64,000 nt of DNA from an uncultured Rhizobiaceae group bacterium (GTDB taxonomy: Bacteria; Pseudomonadota; Alphaproteobacteria; Rhizobiales; Rhizobiaceae): the NCBI GenBank assembly GCA_938044775.1, contig CALIOE010000061.1:37850-101849 (forward strand), read 5' to 3'. Every line of letters starts with the position of its first letter. Position 1 is the first letter of the stretch. This document shows positions 53,618-62,075 of the stretch, in pieces. The notes under the pieces were generated by a model. It saw only the letters and a program-made list of their open reading frames with translations. It had not been told where the DNA came from and did not search any database. A program made the position numbers and the translations under genes.

Positions 53618-55432
53618 CTATCGGGTGAGGCGAGGCGCTATGGCGCGCGTCAGATCTGCATAGAATCCCAGCATTTTTTCAGAACCGGAATACTCCTGGC
53701 AAAGCCTCGGCATTGTCACAGTCGAGAAATGTGCCGGGTCAAGGTTGGGCCAGTTTGACCGCTGAGCCAGAATTATGTCAGCGGCCTCGTCAGTCCTTCC
53801 GAGCCGGTTCAAAATGGCCGCATGGCGCATCACCGTATAGGGTACCTGGAAAATTTGCGCCGCGCGCTGTTCCGCATCCAACGCAAGATCGAATTCCTCT
53901 CTGTTGACGTGCAGCCAACCCTTCCATGTCAGCGTCACCCATCTGATGGGATTGTCGGTGCCAAGTGACTTGTCGAATGAAACTGCAAAGTCGAGCACCT
54001 CGTCTGGTGCAGCAAAACAGGTGAATGGATAAACGGTCGAAAAGAAGCGCGCAAAACTGTGGTTGGGGTCCAGCTCGAGCACCCGCCTGAGGGTGCGAAT
54101 GGACGCATTCAACTGCCCGGAATGCCATTGGGACTGCGCAACATTGAACAATGTATTGGCGTCACCCGGCGCCAGCTCAACTGCACGTGCCGCGCTGTTT
54201 TTTGATTCAGATAGTGCCTGATCACCGTCTGAGGGGCCGTCCACCGCGGCAAGGTAGGCCAGCTTGTCGGCCAGCACAGAGTAAGCCGGACCGAATTCCG
54301 GCGCCTTTTTCAGGGCAAGCCTGGCCAGTTCTATTCTTTGTTTTTCCCATTTCAGGCTGTTCCGGGCGGGCCCGGGAACCCATGTTGCAAGGACAAAGAG
54401 TTGGGAGGCCGAAAGCGTGTCCGGATCACGACCTTCGAGCGCTCTTATCGATGCGCCAAAAACCTGCGAGGAGAGCTCGCGCACAAATTGTCCGACCACC
54501 TCTTCGCTGGACTTAAGCGGATTGAACTCGAGGTCAATGGTTTTGGTGCGTGCCCAGACAAGGACATTTGTACGGCCATTGGTGAGTTCCACGGAGATTC
54601 TGCGTGATTCCGCTATCGTGTGAATCGTCGTGTTGATCACGAAGTCGGGGCCGCTGGGTTCAGCCATGGTGGCCAGGTCATCACCGGTCGGATTACTCGG
54701 CAACACGATGGACAGCGCCTCGTTGCGTGCCAGAGCTGCTCTGAGATCCTGGATGAACCGGCCCGAGTTTTGTCGCTCCCTGCCGGCCTCACTGTCGCGG
54801 GGATTTTCCCGAACCAGTATCGATATGGAGCTAGGGGCAATTTCGGGGCGCTGACTTGAGGGTGTCGTGGAGCGCAGTCCGAGAAGCGCCAGGTGCCCGA
54901 ACCCATACGCCGCCATGCACAGGACTGTTGCCACTACCAGCCATTGTTTTGGCGAGCGCCCCTTTATCAATGCGGCGAGGCCTGGCTCCGGACCCGGTTC
55001 TTGGGGTTCAGCGACTCCGCTGCGTGAAAACACCGGCTTGTAGCCGCCGGTCGGCATTGAAATCCTGACGGGGTCTTCGGCTCCTTCGTCTGAATAATAT
55101 TCTGTGAGCGCTGTTCGTATCCGACCGCCAAGGACCCGAACCCGTGGATCAATTTGGGCGTCAAAGCTTTCGGGTTGGCCAAGAGCATCCACGGCTATTG
55201 AATAGGCCTTCAGGTCGGCTTCGTTGCCGGCCAGCTTTTGCTCAACGACATAGCGAAGAAACTTGCTCAGGTTTGGTGACGAAACAAACTTGCGAGACTG
55301 TAGGATTCGCCGCAGAGAATCTTCTACGGATCCGGGCGATGCTGAATCGGCGTTGTTCACGATTTCCCTAGGACCGAGTGGGCATGGTCCTCCCTCTGCA
55401 GGAAGTTCGGCGCCAATGTATCCATGACTCAA
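53618..55432 (-). CDS. TPR protein with putative DNA-binding N-terminus and membrane segment
   Basis: 604 residues. The N-terminal ~35-130 part (NLSKFLRYVVEQKLAGNEAD, LKAYSIAVDALGQPESFDAQ, DPRVRVLGGRIRTALTEYY, DPVRISMPTGGYKPVF) is a domain found fused to TPR modules in regulators of several phyla. It is followed by one membrane span (~168-190), a periplasmic FlgO/TolB-like alpha-beta region (~205-340; FIQDLRAALARNEALSIV, DFVINTTIHTIAESRRISVE) and TPR helices to the end. This resembles CadC-like one-component membrane regulators. The gene lies just after the LuxR gene in the same direction (74 bp). Confidence 0.8.
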   Translation of the reverse strand: MSHGYIGAELPAEGGPCPLGPREIVNNADSASPGSVEDSLRRILQSRKFVSSPNLSKFLRYVVEQKLAGNEADLKAYSIAVDALGQPESFDAQIDPRVRVLGGRIRTALTEYYSDEGAEDPVRISMPTGGYKPVFSRSGVAEPQEPGPEPGLAALIKGRSPKQWLVVATVLCMAAYGFGHLALLGLRSTTPSSQRPEIAPSSISILVRENPRDSEAGRERQNSGRFIQDLRAALARNEALSIVLPSNPTGDDLATMAEPSGPDFVINTTIHTIAESRRISVELTNGRTNVLVWARTKTIDLEFNPLKSSEEVVGQFVRELSSQVFGASIRALEGRDPDTLSASQLFVLATWVPGPARNSLKWEKQRIELARLALKKAPEFGPAYSVLADKLAYLAAVDGPSDGDQALSESKNSAARAVELAPGDANTLFNVAQSQWHSGQLNASIRTLRRVLELDPNHSFARFFSTVYPFTCFAAPDEVLDFAVSFDKSLGTDNPIRWVTLTWKGWLHVNREEFDLALDAEQRAAQIFQVPYTVMRHAAILNRLGRTDEAADIILAQRSNWPNLDPAHFSTVTMPRLCQEYSGSEKMLGFYADLTRAIAPRLTR

Positions 55433-55506
55433 AAGGAATCAAATGCCGGCTGTGGAGGAAACATGTTTTTCGACCGCGCCAGGGCCAACACGCCGCCGCC
55501 AGTAAT

Positions 55507-56259
55507 CTAGGCAATCTCGTCGTAGCCAATGAGCCCTATCTTGATCGCCTTGGCGATCGCATGCGAGCGGCTCGCGGCATCCAATTTGGATGTCGCCACG
55601 GAAAAATAGTGGTTTATCGTGTGCTCCGAGAGCGACAGTATACGGGCAATCTCGAGGCTGGTTTTGCCTTTTGCACACCAGACCAGGCACAGGCGTTCGT
55701 TCTTGCTGAGGACACGAGGCGCTCCTGGAGATTGCAGTTGTATTGTCCGTGCAACAATCACAAGGCCGAGACTGTGAAAGCGCTCCAGTTGCGTTCCGGT
55801 GCCGTCGCGACGCACATCCTTGAGCACGAAGCCCAGAATTCCGCTGTTGCCTGACGGGAAGAACAGGCCCAACGTCAGGCATTCAGCATCGCCAAAGGGC
55901 CACTTCGCCGAAAACTCTGTGGATCCGCCAATCGGGGTCCAGCGGTTGAGCTGCTCACTCCAGATGAAGGGCAACAGGCTTTCACCTGGCTTTTTGACTG
56001 CGGCCGCTAACTCCTCCAGTCGGCACGTGAGCAAGTGCTCTTGAGACTCAACATCAAGACGACCGCTGATCATCGTAAGTCTGGCGCCGATCCGGTCTGG
56101 CTCGGCCGTTTCGTCGAGCTCAATTTTGAACAATGCGTGTGAGTGGGCTTGCAGCAGGTAGGCTGTGTCGAATGCGCAGGCATCGATCTCACCGAGAGAG
56201 GTGGCCAACACGGTCTTTGGCTGGCGGTTGTCGTTTGAATTCTGCATGAGAGTTTCCAT
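55507..56259 (-). CDS. LuxR-type transcriptional regulator (orphan)
   Basis: 250 residues. The C-terminal helix-turn-helix (LSKNERLCLVWCAKGKTSLEIARILSLSEHTINHYF) is a GerE/LuxR domain; Thr-Ile-Asn-His-Tyr replaces the more common TVKxHxxN recognition helix. The N-terminal ~190 residues look like an autoinducer-binding-type alpha-beta domain but lack a recognisable acyl-HSL pocket signature. The nearest relatives by pattern are VisN/VisR-type or solo LuxR regulators. No luxI is adjacent, although a LuxI-fold synthase lies at 20446. Upstream of the TPR regulator gene. Confidence 0.85.
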   Translation of the reverse strand: METLMQNSNDNRQPKTVLATSLGEIDACAFDTAYLLQAHSHALFKIELDETAEPDRIGARLTMISGRLDVESQEHLLTCRLEELAAAVKKPGESLLPFIWSEQLNRWTPIGGSTEFSAKWPFGDAECLTLGLFFPSGNSGILGFVLKDVRRDGTGTQLERFHSLGLVIVARTIQLQSPGAPRVLSKNERLCLVWCAKGKTSLEIARILSLSEHTINHYFSVATSKLDAASRSHAIAKAIKIGLIGYDEIA

Positions 56260-56529
56260 CTCTTGGGCGCTTGATAAGCCCCCAATTCGGAATTGCAGGT
56301 CAAAAGTTGAGGTAACATGGGGTAGCTAACAGGTGGTCCGAGAGCTGTTCGGAGACTGAAATTACCACATAACAGTAACTAACCCTGATCGATTGGCCGG
56401 CCTGACAAGGGCAGAGGATTCCGTTCAGTGATGCAAGACATCCAAGAATGATGCTTAGAAGGCCAACGAAAAAGGCCCGCAGGGAATTCAATTCCCGCGG
56501 GCCTTGTCCGGTTTTGCAAGTGGCAGCTT
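56260..56529. other. Intergenic region between LuxR and coiled-coil genes
   Basis: Contains the terminator of the coiled-coil gene (56468-56503) and must contain the LuxR gene promoter. No gene is seen in the remaining ~200 bases. Confidence 0.5.
56468..56503 (-). terminator. Rho-independent terminator of the coiled-coil gene
   Basis: Leftward GGCCCGCGGGAATTG-AATTCCCTGCGGGCC forms a 14-15 bp GC-rich stem, followed by TTTTTC. It ends the transcript of the gene at 56530. Confidence 0.88.
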
Positions 56530-57735
56530 CTAGTTCAGCGTCTGGTCGTGACGTTCGGCAGCCGGCTTGTTGCTCTTAGCGGCTTTGGTCACTTTGGCTT
56601 CCTCGGTCCTGTCACCTTTCAAGGGCGGCAAACGAAACACTTCGTCTTCGCCGTGCAGGGCACGGTGCTGGTTCATTTCCAGCTTGGATTCCAATTCCGC
56701 AATGCGCGCATCCTTCAGGCGGACAGTCTTTTCAAGTTCGCCGCGGGCAGAGGAGGCTTCAAAACGTGCTTCATCAAGCTCTGATTTTTGCTCAAGGCTC
56801 TGAGCCGTCTGGCTGGCGAGCTTGGAGCGAATGTCAGCCATTTCGATGGCCTGGGCCTGGTGTGTCTTTCTGAGCTCTTCAAAGTCGGATTCAACGCGGG
56901 CCAGATCCTTGTCTTTCTGACGCGAAGTTTCTGCCACCGCGGTCAACTTCTCAATGCGGTCGTTCTGCTCCGCCAGACGGTCCTTATGCTCGCGCTGCTG
57001 GGCCTCCAGCTTTTCAAAGACAGACTGCAAATCACTTTCCATCTTTGCCGCAAGCGCCTTGCTTGAGTTTATTTCGCTCTGCTGTGTGTTTTTCTGTTCG
57101 TTGAGCCGGGCGATTTCGGCTTTTGCCTTGTCGATTGTATCCCGGTGGGCGTTCTTCTGGGTTTCGAGAACAGCAATCTGCTGTATCTTTTCCTGCAGAT
57201 CGAGCTTGTCTTCGTCGTAGCGACGCTTCAACTCAGCATTGGCTTCCGCCAGGGCGGTTGCCTTTTCCTCGATGTTTTCCAGCTGGGCAAGCTCGACTTC
57301 GATCTTGGTCAGATAGTTGGTGACGTCTTCAGCCTGGGTAACCAACGCGGAAACAATGGTGGCGTTTTCGCGGATCTTGGTCTGCATCTGCGAGCAGCTG
57401 GCCTGTTTGCGGTGCAGTTCAAGAACGCGCGCCGAATTGTTCTTTTCGACAATCGTGCTTTTCTTGCTTTCGCTTGAAGTTGCTTCTGTCTCTGTCATCT
57501 GATCTGCTTCCTGTACAAGTTCTTGCTCAAAGAGTCGCATGACCTGCTCTTCAGCAAGTTCGGCGTTGTCTTTTGCCTTCAGTGTTTCTTCAAGGTTTGC
57601 TCTGTTGCGGGCTGCCGACAGAGCCGTCTTCAATGGGCTTGAGCCTGTCGATGCCGACGCGTCTGATCCCGCTTCGGATGATTTTGTCAGATCAGCATGT
57701 GTCATGCTGTTTTTCAGATTGGAAAGAGTAGACAT
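56530..57735 (-). CDS. Long coiled-coil protein, possible cytoskeletal scaffold
   Basis: 401 residues from the ATG at 57735 (STLSNLKNSMTHADLTKSSE); an ATG ten codons upstream is less well placed. Residues ~105-345 are an almost unbroken heptad pattern (for example DDVTNYLTKIEVELAQLEN, KAKAEIARLNEQKNTQQSE), with a Ser/Ala-rich N-terminal head and a short basic C-terminal tail (EAKVTKAAKSNKPAAERH). There is no membrane segment or enzymatic motif. The head-rod-tail layout resembles bacterial intermediate-filament-like proteins such as crescentin and FilP-type scaffolds. A CtrA-type box lies ~66 bp upstream, hinting at cell-cycle control. Function is inference. Confidence 0.8.
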   Translation of the reverse strand: MSTLSNLKNSMTHADLTKSSEAGSDASASTGSSPLKTALSAARNRANLEETLKAKDNAELAEEQVMRLFEQELVQEADQMTETEATSSESKKSTIVEKNNSARVLELHRKQASCSQMQTKIRENATIVSALVTQAEDVTNYLTKIEVELAQLENIEEKATALAEANAELKRRYDEDKLDLQEKIQQIAVLETQKNAHRDTIDKAKAEIARLNEQKNTQQSEINSSKALAAKMESDLQSVFEKLEAQQREHKDRLAEQNDRIEKLTAVAETSRQKDKDLARVESDFEELRKTHQAQAIEMADIRSKLASQTAQSLEQKSELDEARFEASSARGELEKTVRLKDARIAELESKLEMNQHRALHGEDEVFRLPPLKGDRTEEAKVTKAAKSNKPAAERHDQTLN

Positions 57736-57800
57736 GGGGCATATCCCTACCGCTGCTATGTTCAAGTCGGGAATATGACCAATTGTCTAAAATTGTCATC

Positions 57801-57815
57801 TTAAACTGTTGTTAA
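57801..57815. promoter_or_regulatory. CtrA-type box TTAA-N7-TTAA upstream of coiled-coil gene
   Basis: TTAA, seven bases (ACTGTTG), TTAA: exact CtrA consensus, 66-80 bp before the coiled-coil start at 57735. A pair of AATTGTC repeats (57781-57797 region) lies between. Also within reach of the divergent aldo/keto reductase at 57960, so either gene could be the target. Confidence 0.5.
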
Positions 57816-57959
57816 TGGTAAATATTGAGGCGCTGTAAACCATAATGTACTCGGTTAATTTCTTTGAACAATTTCGAGAGCTGTGCCCTGATTTGACCTT
57901 GTAGAGGCTATCCGGCATGGGTTTCGGGCGCATTTTCTGGCCAGACAAAGAGGTAAAGT

Positions 57960-58940
57960 ATGCACTACACTCAACTGGGAAATACTGGTCTTACTGTCTC
58001 TCGACTTTGCCTGGGATGCATGTCGTTCGGAACGCCGGGCGGGCCAACCCATCCGTGGGTTATCCCGGAAAAGGACAGCGAACCGTTTTTCAAGCTCGCC
58101 CTCGAGAAGGGCATCAATTTTTTCGACACGGCCAATCACTACAACTTTGGTGACAGCGAAGAGATCACCGGACGCATGCTGAAAAAGTTTGCGAAGCGGG
58201 ACGAGATTGTCGTCGCCACAAAAGTCGGACTGATGATGGGCGATGGTCCCAACAAGCGCGGCTTGTCGCGCAAGCACATTATCGAGAGTGTTGACGCTTC
58301 ATTGAATCGGCTGAAGATGGATCATGTAGATCTTCTTTATGTTCACAGGCTCGACCCGACCACGCCTTTTGAAGAGATGCTGGAAGCGCTGGATGTCGTC
58401 GTGCGGGCCGGCAAGGTCATCTACCCGGCAGCATCGTCGATGTGGGGTTGGCAGTTTGCCAAGCTGCGAGAGATGCAGATGTCGGCGGGGTTCACGCCGT
58501 TCGTTGCCATGCAGAACTTCTACAATCTCGCCTATCGTGAGGAAGAGCGCGAAATGATGCCTTATTGTGAAAGCGAAGGTGTTGCTGTTGTTCCCTGGAG
58601 CCCTATTGCTCGTGGGTTTTTGGCTGGTAACAAACCCAGGCAGGGGGAGGGCACAAATCGCGCAAAGACCGACAAAATGAGCGGTCTGTTCGGATCAAAA
58701 CATGACTACGCCATTCTCGACCGAGTGCAGAAGATCGCGTCGGAGCTGGGAACCAGCGCGGCCAGGGTGGCTTATGCCTGGATTTTGTCGAAGGATTTTG
58801 TCACCGCCCCGATTGTCGGTAGTACCAGGCTAAAGCAACTCGAAGATGCCATTGAATCGCTTGAAGTGACGTTGACACCCGGTCAGATCAAACGTCTGGA
58901 AGCCCCGTATCGCGTGCGGGAAGTCATGGGTCATCAGTAG
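57960..58940 (+). CDS. Aldo/keto reductase
   Basis: 326 residues with the (beta/alpha)8 AKR pattern. The catalytic tetrad is Asp in FFDTANHY, Tyr in HYNFGDSE, Lys in VATKVG and His in YVHRLD. The C-terminal NADPH site (APIVGSTRLKQLEDAIESL) is present. Members of this branch (YajO/AKR11-12-like) reduce aldehydes, methylglyoxal or xylulose-type substrates with NADPH. The ATG has AGAGG upstream. Alone, divergent from the coiled-coil gene. Confidence 0.94.
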   Translation: MHYTQLGNTGLTVSRLCLGCMSFGTPGGPTHPWVIPEKDSEPFFKLALEKGINFFDTANHYNFGDSEEITGRMLKKFAKRDEIVVATKVGLMMGDGPNKRGLSRKHIIESVDASLNRLKMDHVDLLYVHRLDPTTPFEEMLEALDVVVRAGKVIYPAASSMWGWQFAKLREMQMSAGFTPFVAMQNFYNLAYREEEREMMPYCESEGVAVVPWSPIARGFLAGNKPRQGEGTNRAKTDKMSGLFGSKHDYAILDRVQKIASELGTSAARVAYAWILSKDFVTAPIVGSTRLKQLEDAIESLEVTLTPGQIKRLEAPYRVREVMGHQ

Positions 58941-58970
58941 AGACAATACCTGTTTGACCGGGAGTGGTAC

Positions 58971-59624
58971 TCAATTCTGCTCAGTTTTGCGCGCCACAAT
59001 GTACCATGCGCTGACCCCTTCACGGGTCATGTAGTCCTGCTTCACAGCCTCAACGATTTCGATACGGCCGGCATAGGCCAGCCTGTTGACTGCTCGATCG
59101 AAGCCTTCACTCTTCCAGACACCCTCATTGACTGTGAATATGATCAGCCCGCCGGGCTTTGTCACGCGCAACAGCATATCAACCCCCTCGGGCCCGACGT
59201 GACCATGGGTGAAAACGCCGACACAAAGCGCAGCGTCGTAGCAATTGTCTTGAACGGGCAGTCCTTTGGCCGCATCGGCCGGAAACAGGTGGCGATAGCC
59301 CCGAGTGGCAGCAAAGGTCAGCATCTCAGGACTTAAATCGGTTCCGTCGAAAGTTGCATAGCCGGCCTCGAGCAGATGTTTGCCGACGAGCCCAGTGCCG
59401 CAACCCACATCTAGAATGACTGAGGCGGTGTCAGGCAAATGCTTCGTCAGCAGTATGACCGTGTTGGGCTGGGATATCGTACCGAGTTTGTTGTCATTGT
59501 CGTCATCATAGGAACCGGCCCAGTCCGCGTAGATCGATTTCATTTGTTCAACCGGATCTGCGTCCGGATCGAGGCCGTGGTAGCGTTCAATACCATCGTC
59601 GCGTGAGTTCTTTCGATCGTTCAT
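58971..59624 (-). CDS. Class I SAM-dependent methyltransferase
   Basis: 217 residues from the ATG at 59624, overlapping the DMT exporter stop by ATGA; a longer open frame lies upstream but is a shadow of the exporter. Motif I is ILDVGCGTGLVGKHLLEAGY, followed by FDGTDLSPEMLTFA (acidic loop) and DAALCVGVFTHGHV (motif post-II). ADWAGSYDDDNDNKLGTISQ is typical of the Williams-Beuren/UbiE-like group. It methylates a small molecule, and coupling to an exporter suggests that the product may be exported. Not identified further. Confidence 0.88.
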   Translation of the reverse strand: MNDRKNSRDDGIERYHGLDPDADPVEQMKSIYADWAGSYDDDNDNKLGTISQPNTVILLTKHLPDTASVILDVGCGTGLVGKHLLEAGYATFDGTDLSPEMLTFAATRGYRHLFPADAAKGLPVQDNCYDAALCVGVFTHGHVGPEGVDMLLRVTKPGGLIIFTVNEGVWKSEGFDRAVNRLAYAGRIEIVEAVKQDYMTREGVSAWYIVARKTEQN

Positions 59625-60541
59625 CTTGCGGTCACCCGGCTCTTTCGTCCAATCCAGACAATCACAAATACAGCGGCGGCAAACAACCAGGTCTCCAATG
59701 TGATGGTTTCGCCAAGCAACACACCCGCGATGGCAATGGTGAAGAAGGTCTGGAACAGTTGCAATTGCCCGATGCGGGCCAGACCACCCAGCCGGAGGCC
59801 GTTGTTCCAGGCGAAAAATCCAAGGAACATTGACCCCAAGCCGAGATAGAGAAAGGCCAGAACCTGCGGCTGCGGTGCGGCTGTGTAGGTGGAATCCCAA
59901 AGCCAGATGGTGCCGGCAATGGAAAATGGGGCTGTGAGAACCAGCGCCCAGCAGATCACTTCCCAGCCGGGAAGCTCGTGGCTTAGCTTTCCCGAGATCA
60001 CATAGCCGGCCGATGCAGTGATGCCAGCCGCAAAAAGCCAGAGGTCGCCAACCTGGAGTGTGAAGCCACCGCCGCGCAGAGCGAAAATGATGATCACGGC
60101 TGCGCCTGCAATGCCGCACAGCCAGAACAATAGTGAAGGACGTTCACCTGCCCAAAGGGCCGCAAAAACCGCTGTGGCCAGTGGCAATATGCCAAGCACA
60201 ACGCCGCCATGCGCAGAGGGCACCGTCATCATCGCGAGCGCCATGAAACCCGGGAACCCGAACACGAGGGTAACGCCGATAAATGCAAGCGCCTTGAGGT
60301 GGCGACGAGGAAGCCTCTTTCGCATGACCAATAAGCACAGCATGGCGGCCAGGCTGGCAAGCGCGGCGCGTCCAAATGTAACAAACCAGGGTGCAAAACT
60401 CTCTACTGCGAGCCGGGTTGCGGGCAGTGTGGCGCTGAAAACCAGGACGCCTGTCAGGCCGAGTATAAGGCCCCAGAAATTGCGGCGAGCCGCGAGTTTG
60501 TCGGTCTGGGCGCTGCTGATTGCTGTCACGTCGATCACCAT
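59621..60541 (-). CDS. DMT superfamily (EamA) transporter
   Basis: 306 residues from the ATG at 60541; the open frame runs 35 codons further without conservation. Ten membrane segments in two repeats (first ending RALRGGGFTLQVGDLWLFAAG, second GVLLGETITLETWLFAAAVFVIVW with the GE-x-xT marker). Its stop overlaps the methyltransferase ATG by four bases. Third EamA carrier in the window. Substrate unknown. Confidence 0.9.
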   Translation of the reverse strand: MVIDVTAISSAQTDKLAARRNFWGLILGLTGVLVFSATLPATRLAVESFAPWFVTFGRAALASLAAMLCLLVMRKRLPRRHLKALAFIGVTLVFGFPGFMALAMMTVPSAHGGVVLGILPLATAVFAALWAGERPSLLFWLCGIAGAAVIIIFALRGGGFTLQVGDLWLFAAGITASAGYVISGKLSHELPGWEVICWALVLTAPFSIAGTIWLWDSTYTAAPQPQVLAFLYLGLGSMFLGFFAWNNGLRLGGLARIGQLQLFQTFFTIAIAGVLLGETITLETWLFAAAVFVIVWIGRKSRVTAR

Positions 60542-60655
60542 GAAAAAGTTGCTGGAAAGGCACCAACGCTTCCGCTCAGGGGGGCCCTGCGACAGTTTGT
60601 CAGGAAACCAGTGCAGCACCCCGGACGTTAATTCAACGCTAACCAATTAGCACAG

Positions 60656-60677
60656 CCTTTCCTCCCCCGGGGAAAGG
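60656..60677. repeat. Inverted repeat ahead of the fasciclin gene
   Basis: CCTTTCC-TCCCCCGG-GGAAAGG, seven-base arms with a GC-rich loop that can extend pairing. 27 bases before the fasciclin start codon, so in its leader. Either an operator or an mRNA 5' stabiliser. Confidence 0.4.
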
Positions 60678-60703
60678 TCGAATTTTCATTCTGGAGGTTA
60701 CCT

Positions 60704-61180
60704 ATGAATATCCTGAAGAAAGCTCTCGTCTCTGCGACCTTGCTCGGTTTTGCCGCTACTCCGGCATTTGCTGCCGACATTGTTGATACCGCTGCCGGCA
60801 ATGATGACTTCACGACGCTGGTAGCTGCCGTAAAGGCTGCCGGTCTTGTGGAAACATTGAAGGGCGACGGTCCGTTTACCGTATTCGCACCGACCAATGA
60901 AGCATTCGCGGCACTGCCCGCTGGCACCCTCGAGGATCTGCTGAAGCCTGAAAACAAGGACAAGCTGACCGCCATTCTCACCTACCATGTTGTGCCCGGA
61001 AAGGTGATGTCGACTGATCTCAAGGACGACATGAAAGCTGCGACAGCACAGGGTGGTGAAGTAACCATCGATCTGGACAACGGTCCAATGGTCAACGATG
61101 CCAAGGTGATATCCGCGGACATCGAAACCGACAACGGTGTCATCCACGTGATCGACAAGGTGATTTTGCCCTCCGGCTGA
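60704..61180 (+). CDS. Secreted fasciclin (FAS1) domain protein
   Basis: 158 residues: a clear signal peptide ([19 protein letters not shown]), then one FAS1 domain with H1 ([18 protein letters not shown]) and the YH motif ([11 protein letters not shown]) plus H2 ([13 protein letters not shown]). FAS1 domains mediate adhesion and surface display; in rhizobia single-FAS1 proteins (Nex18-like) affect symbiosis. The start has GGAGG seven bases before it. It ends 24 bp before a strong terminator. Monocistronic. Confidence 0.95.
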   Translation: MNILKKALVSATLLGFAATPAFAADIVDTAAGNDDFTTLVAAVKAAGLVETLKGDGPFTVFAPTNEAFAALPAGTLEDLLKPENKDKLTAILTYHVVPGKVMSTDLKDDMKAATAQGGEVTIDLDNGPMVNDAKVISADIETDNGVIHVIDKVILPSG

Positions 61181-61203
61181 TTTGTCGCTACGATTACCTA
61201 TCG

Positions 61204-61232
61204 AGCCCGGCCATCGTGCCGGGCTTTTTTTT
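61204..61232 (+). terminator. Rho-independent terminator after fasciclin gene
   Basis: AGCCCGGC-CATCGT-GCCGGGCT, an eight-base-pair GC-rich stem, followed by eight T. Confidence 0.95.
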
Positions 61233-61334
61233 GTGCGAGCGCATGGGACCTGCCACAAATCGGTCTCACTGAATGACGAAAACCTTACGATCATTTCATT
61301 CGCCAAGAATATGTCTGCGGTGTAAGGTTTGCGC

Positions 61335-62075
61335 ATGTCGATTTGGACCGATATTGGCCGATTTCTATCCAGCGTTGCCGCCGATGCGTTTTCGGCGGTG
61401 GTGGAAGCAGTGCGGACTGTATTTGAGGGCAATGAAGAAACGCGGAAGAAGGTTGGCTTCTCGGTGGCCATCATCGCTCTTTCGGCGAAGATGGCAAAGG
61501 CTGATGGTGTCGTCACGGAAGCAGAAGTTGCGGCCTTTCAGGAAGTCTTTCAGGTTCCTCCCGAGGAATTCAACAATGTTGCGCGCCTTTACAACCTCGC
61601 TAAGCAGGATGTTGCCGGTTATCACGCCTATGCCTCGCAGGTTCGCAGCATGTTTCCCAGCGACGACACAACCGATCTGGAAGTGCTTCATGACGTGGTC
61701 GACGCGCTCTTTCACATTGCCAAGGCAGACGGCTTGATCCACGAGAATGAATTGCTGTTTCTTGAAGACATTGCCATCGCCTTCGGTTTCACGCCTGAGA
61801 TGTTTGATCGCATCAAGGCGCGGCACACTGGGTCGGGCGACGCCGATCCATATCTAATCCTGGATGCTGACCCGAACTGGGACTATGAGCGTCTGAAGCT
61901 GCAATACCGAAAACGTGTGATGGAGAGCCATCCCGACAGGCTCATCGCCAGAGGCGTCCCGCAGGAATTTGTTGTCATTGCCAATGATCGTCTGGCGGCT
62001 ATCAATACGGCATGGGAAGCCATTGAGACCCGTCACGCATCGACAAATTCGCCAGAGGTGATCAGCGCCTCGTGA
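61335..62075 (+). CDS. TerB-J-domain co-chaperone, DjlA-like
   Basis: 246 residues from the ATG at 61335 (TTG two codons upstream possible). A short amphipathic N-terminus is followed by a TerB-type helical domain (~35-165; SVAIIALSAKMAKADGVVTEAEVAAF, LFHIAKADGLIHENELLFLED) and a C-terminal J domain (DPYLILDADPNWDYERLKLQYRKRV) with intact HPD in ESHPDRLIARG. It should stimulate a DnaK-type ATPase. GTG of the amidase gene overlaps its stop (GTGA), so the two are co-translated. In Hyphomicrobiales this pair lies just before rnpB. Confidence 0.93.
   Translation: MSIWTDIGRFLSSVAADAFSAVVEAVRTVFEGNEETRKKVGFSVAIIALSAKMAKADGVVTEAEVAAFQEVFQVPPEEFNNVARLYNLAKQDVAGYHAYASQVRSMFPSDDTTDLEVLHDVVDALFHIAKADGLIHENELLFLEDIAIAFGFTPEMFDRIKARHTGSGDADPYLILDADPNWDYERLKLQYRKRVMESHPDRLIARGVPQEFVVIANDRLAAINTAWEAIETRHASTNSPEVISAS

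Noticed and set aside
59625..60119. N-terminal extension of the methyltransferase to 382 residues
   Set aside because: The extra part is the out-of-frame exporter gene; the family start and ATGA overlap fix the start at 59624.
60629..60643. TTAA-N7-CTAA before the fasciclin gene
   Set aside because: One base departs from the CtrA consensus and no further support exists.
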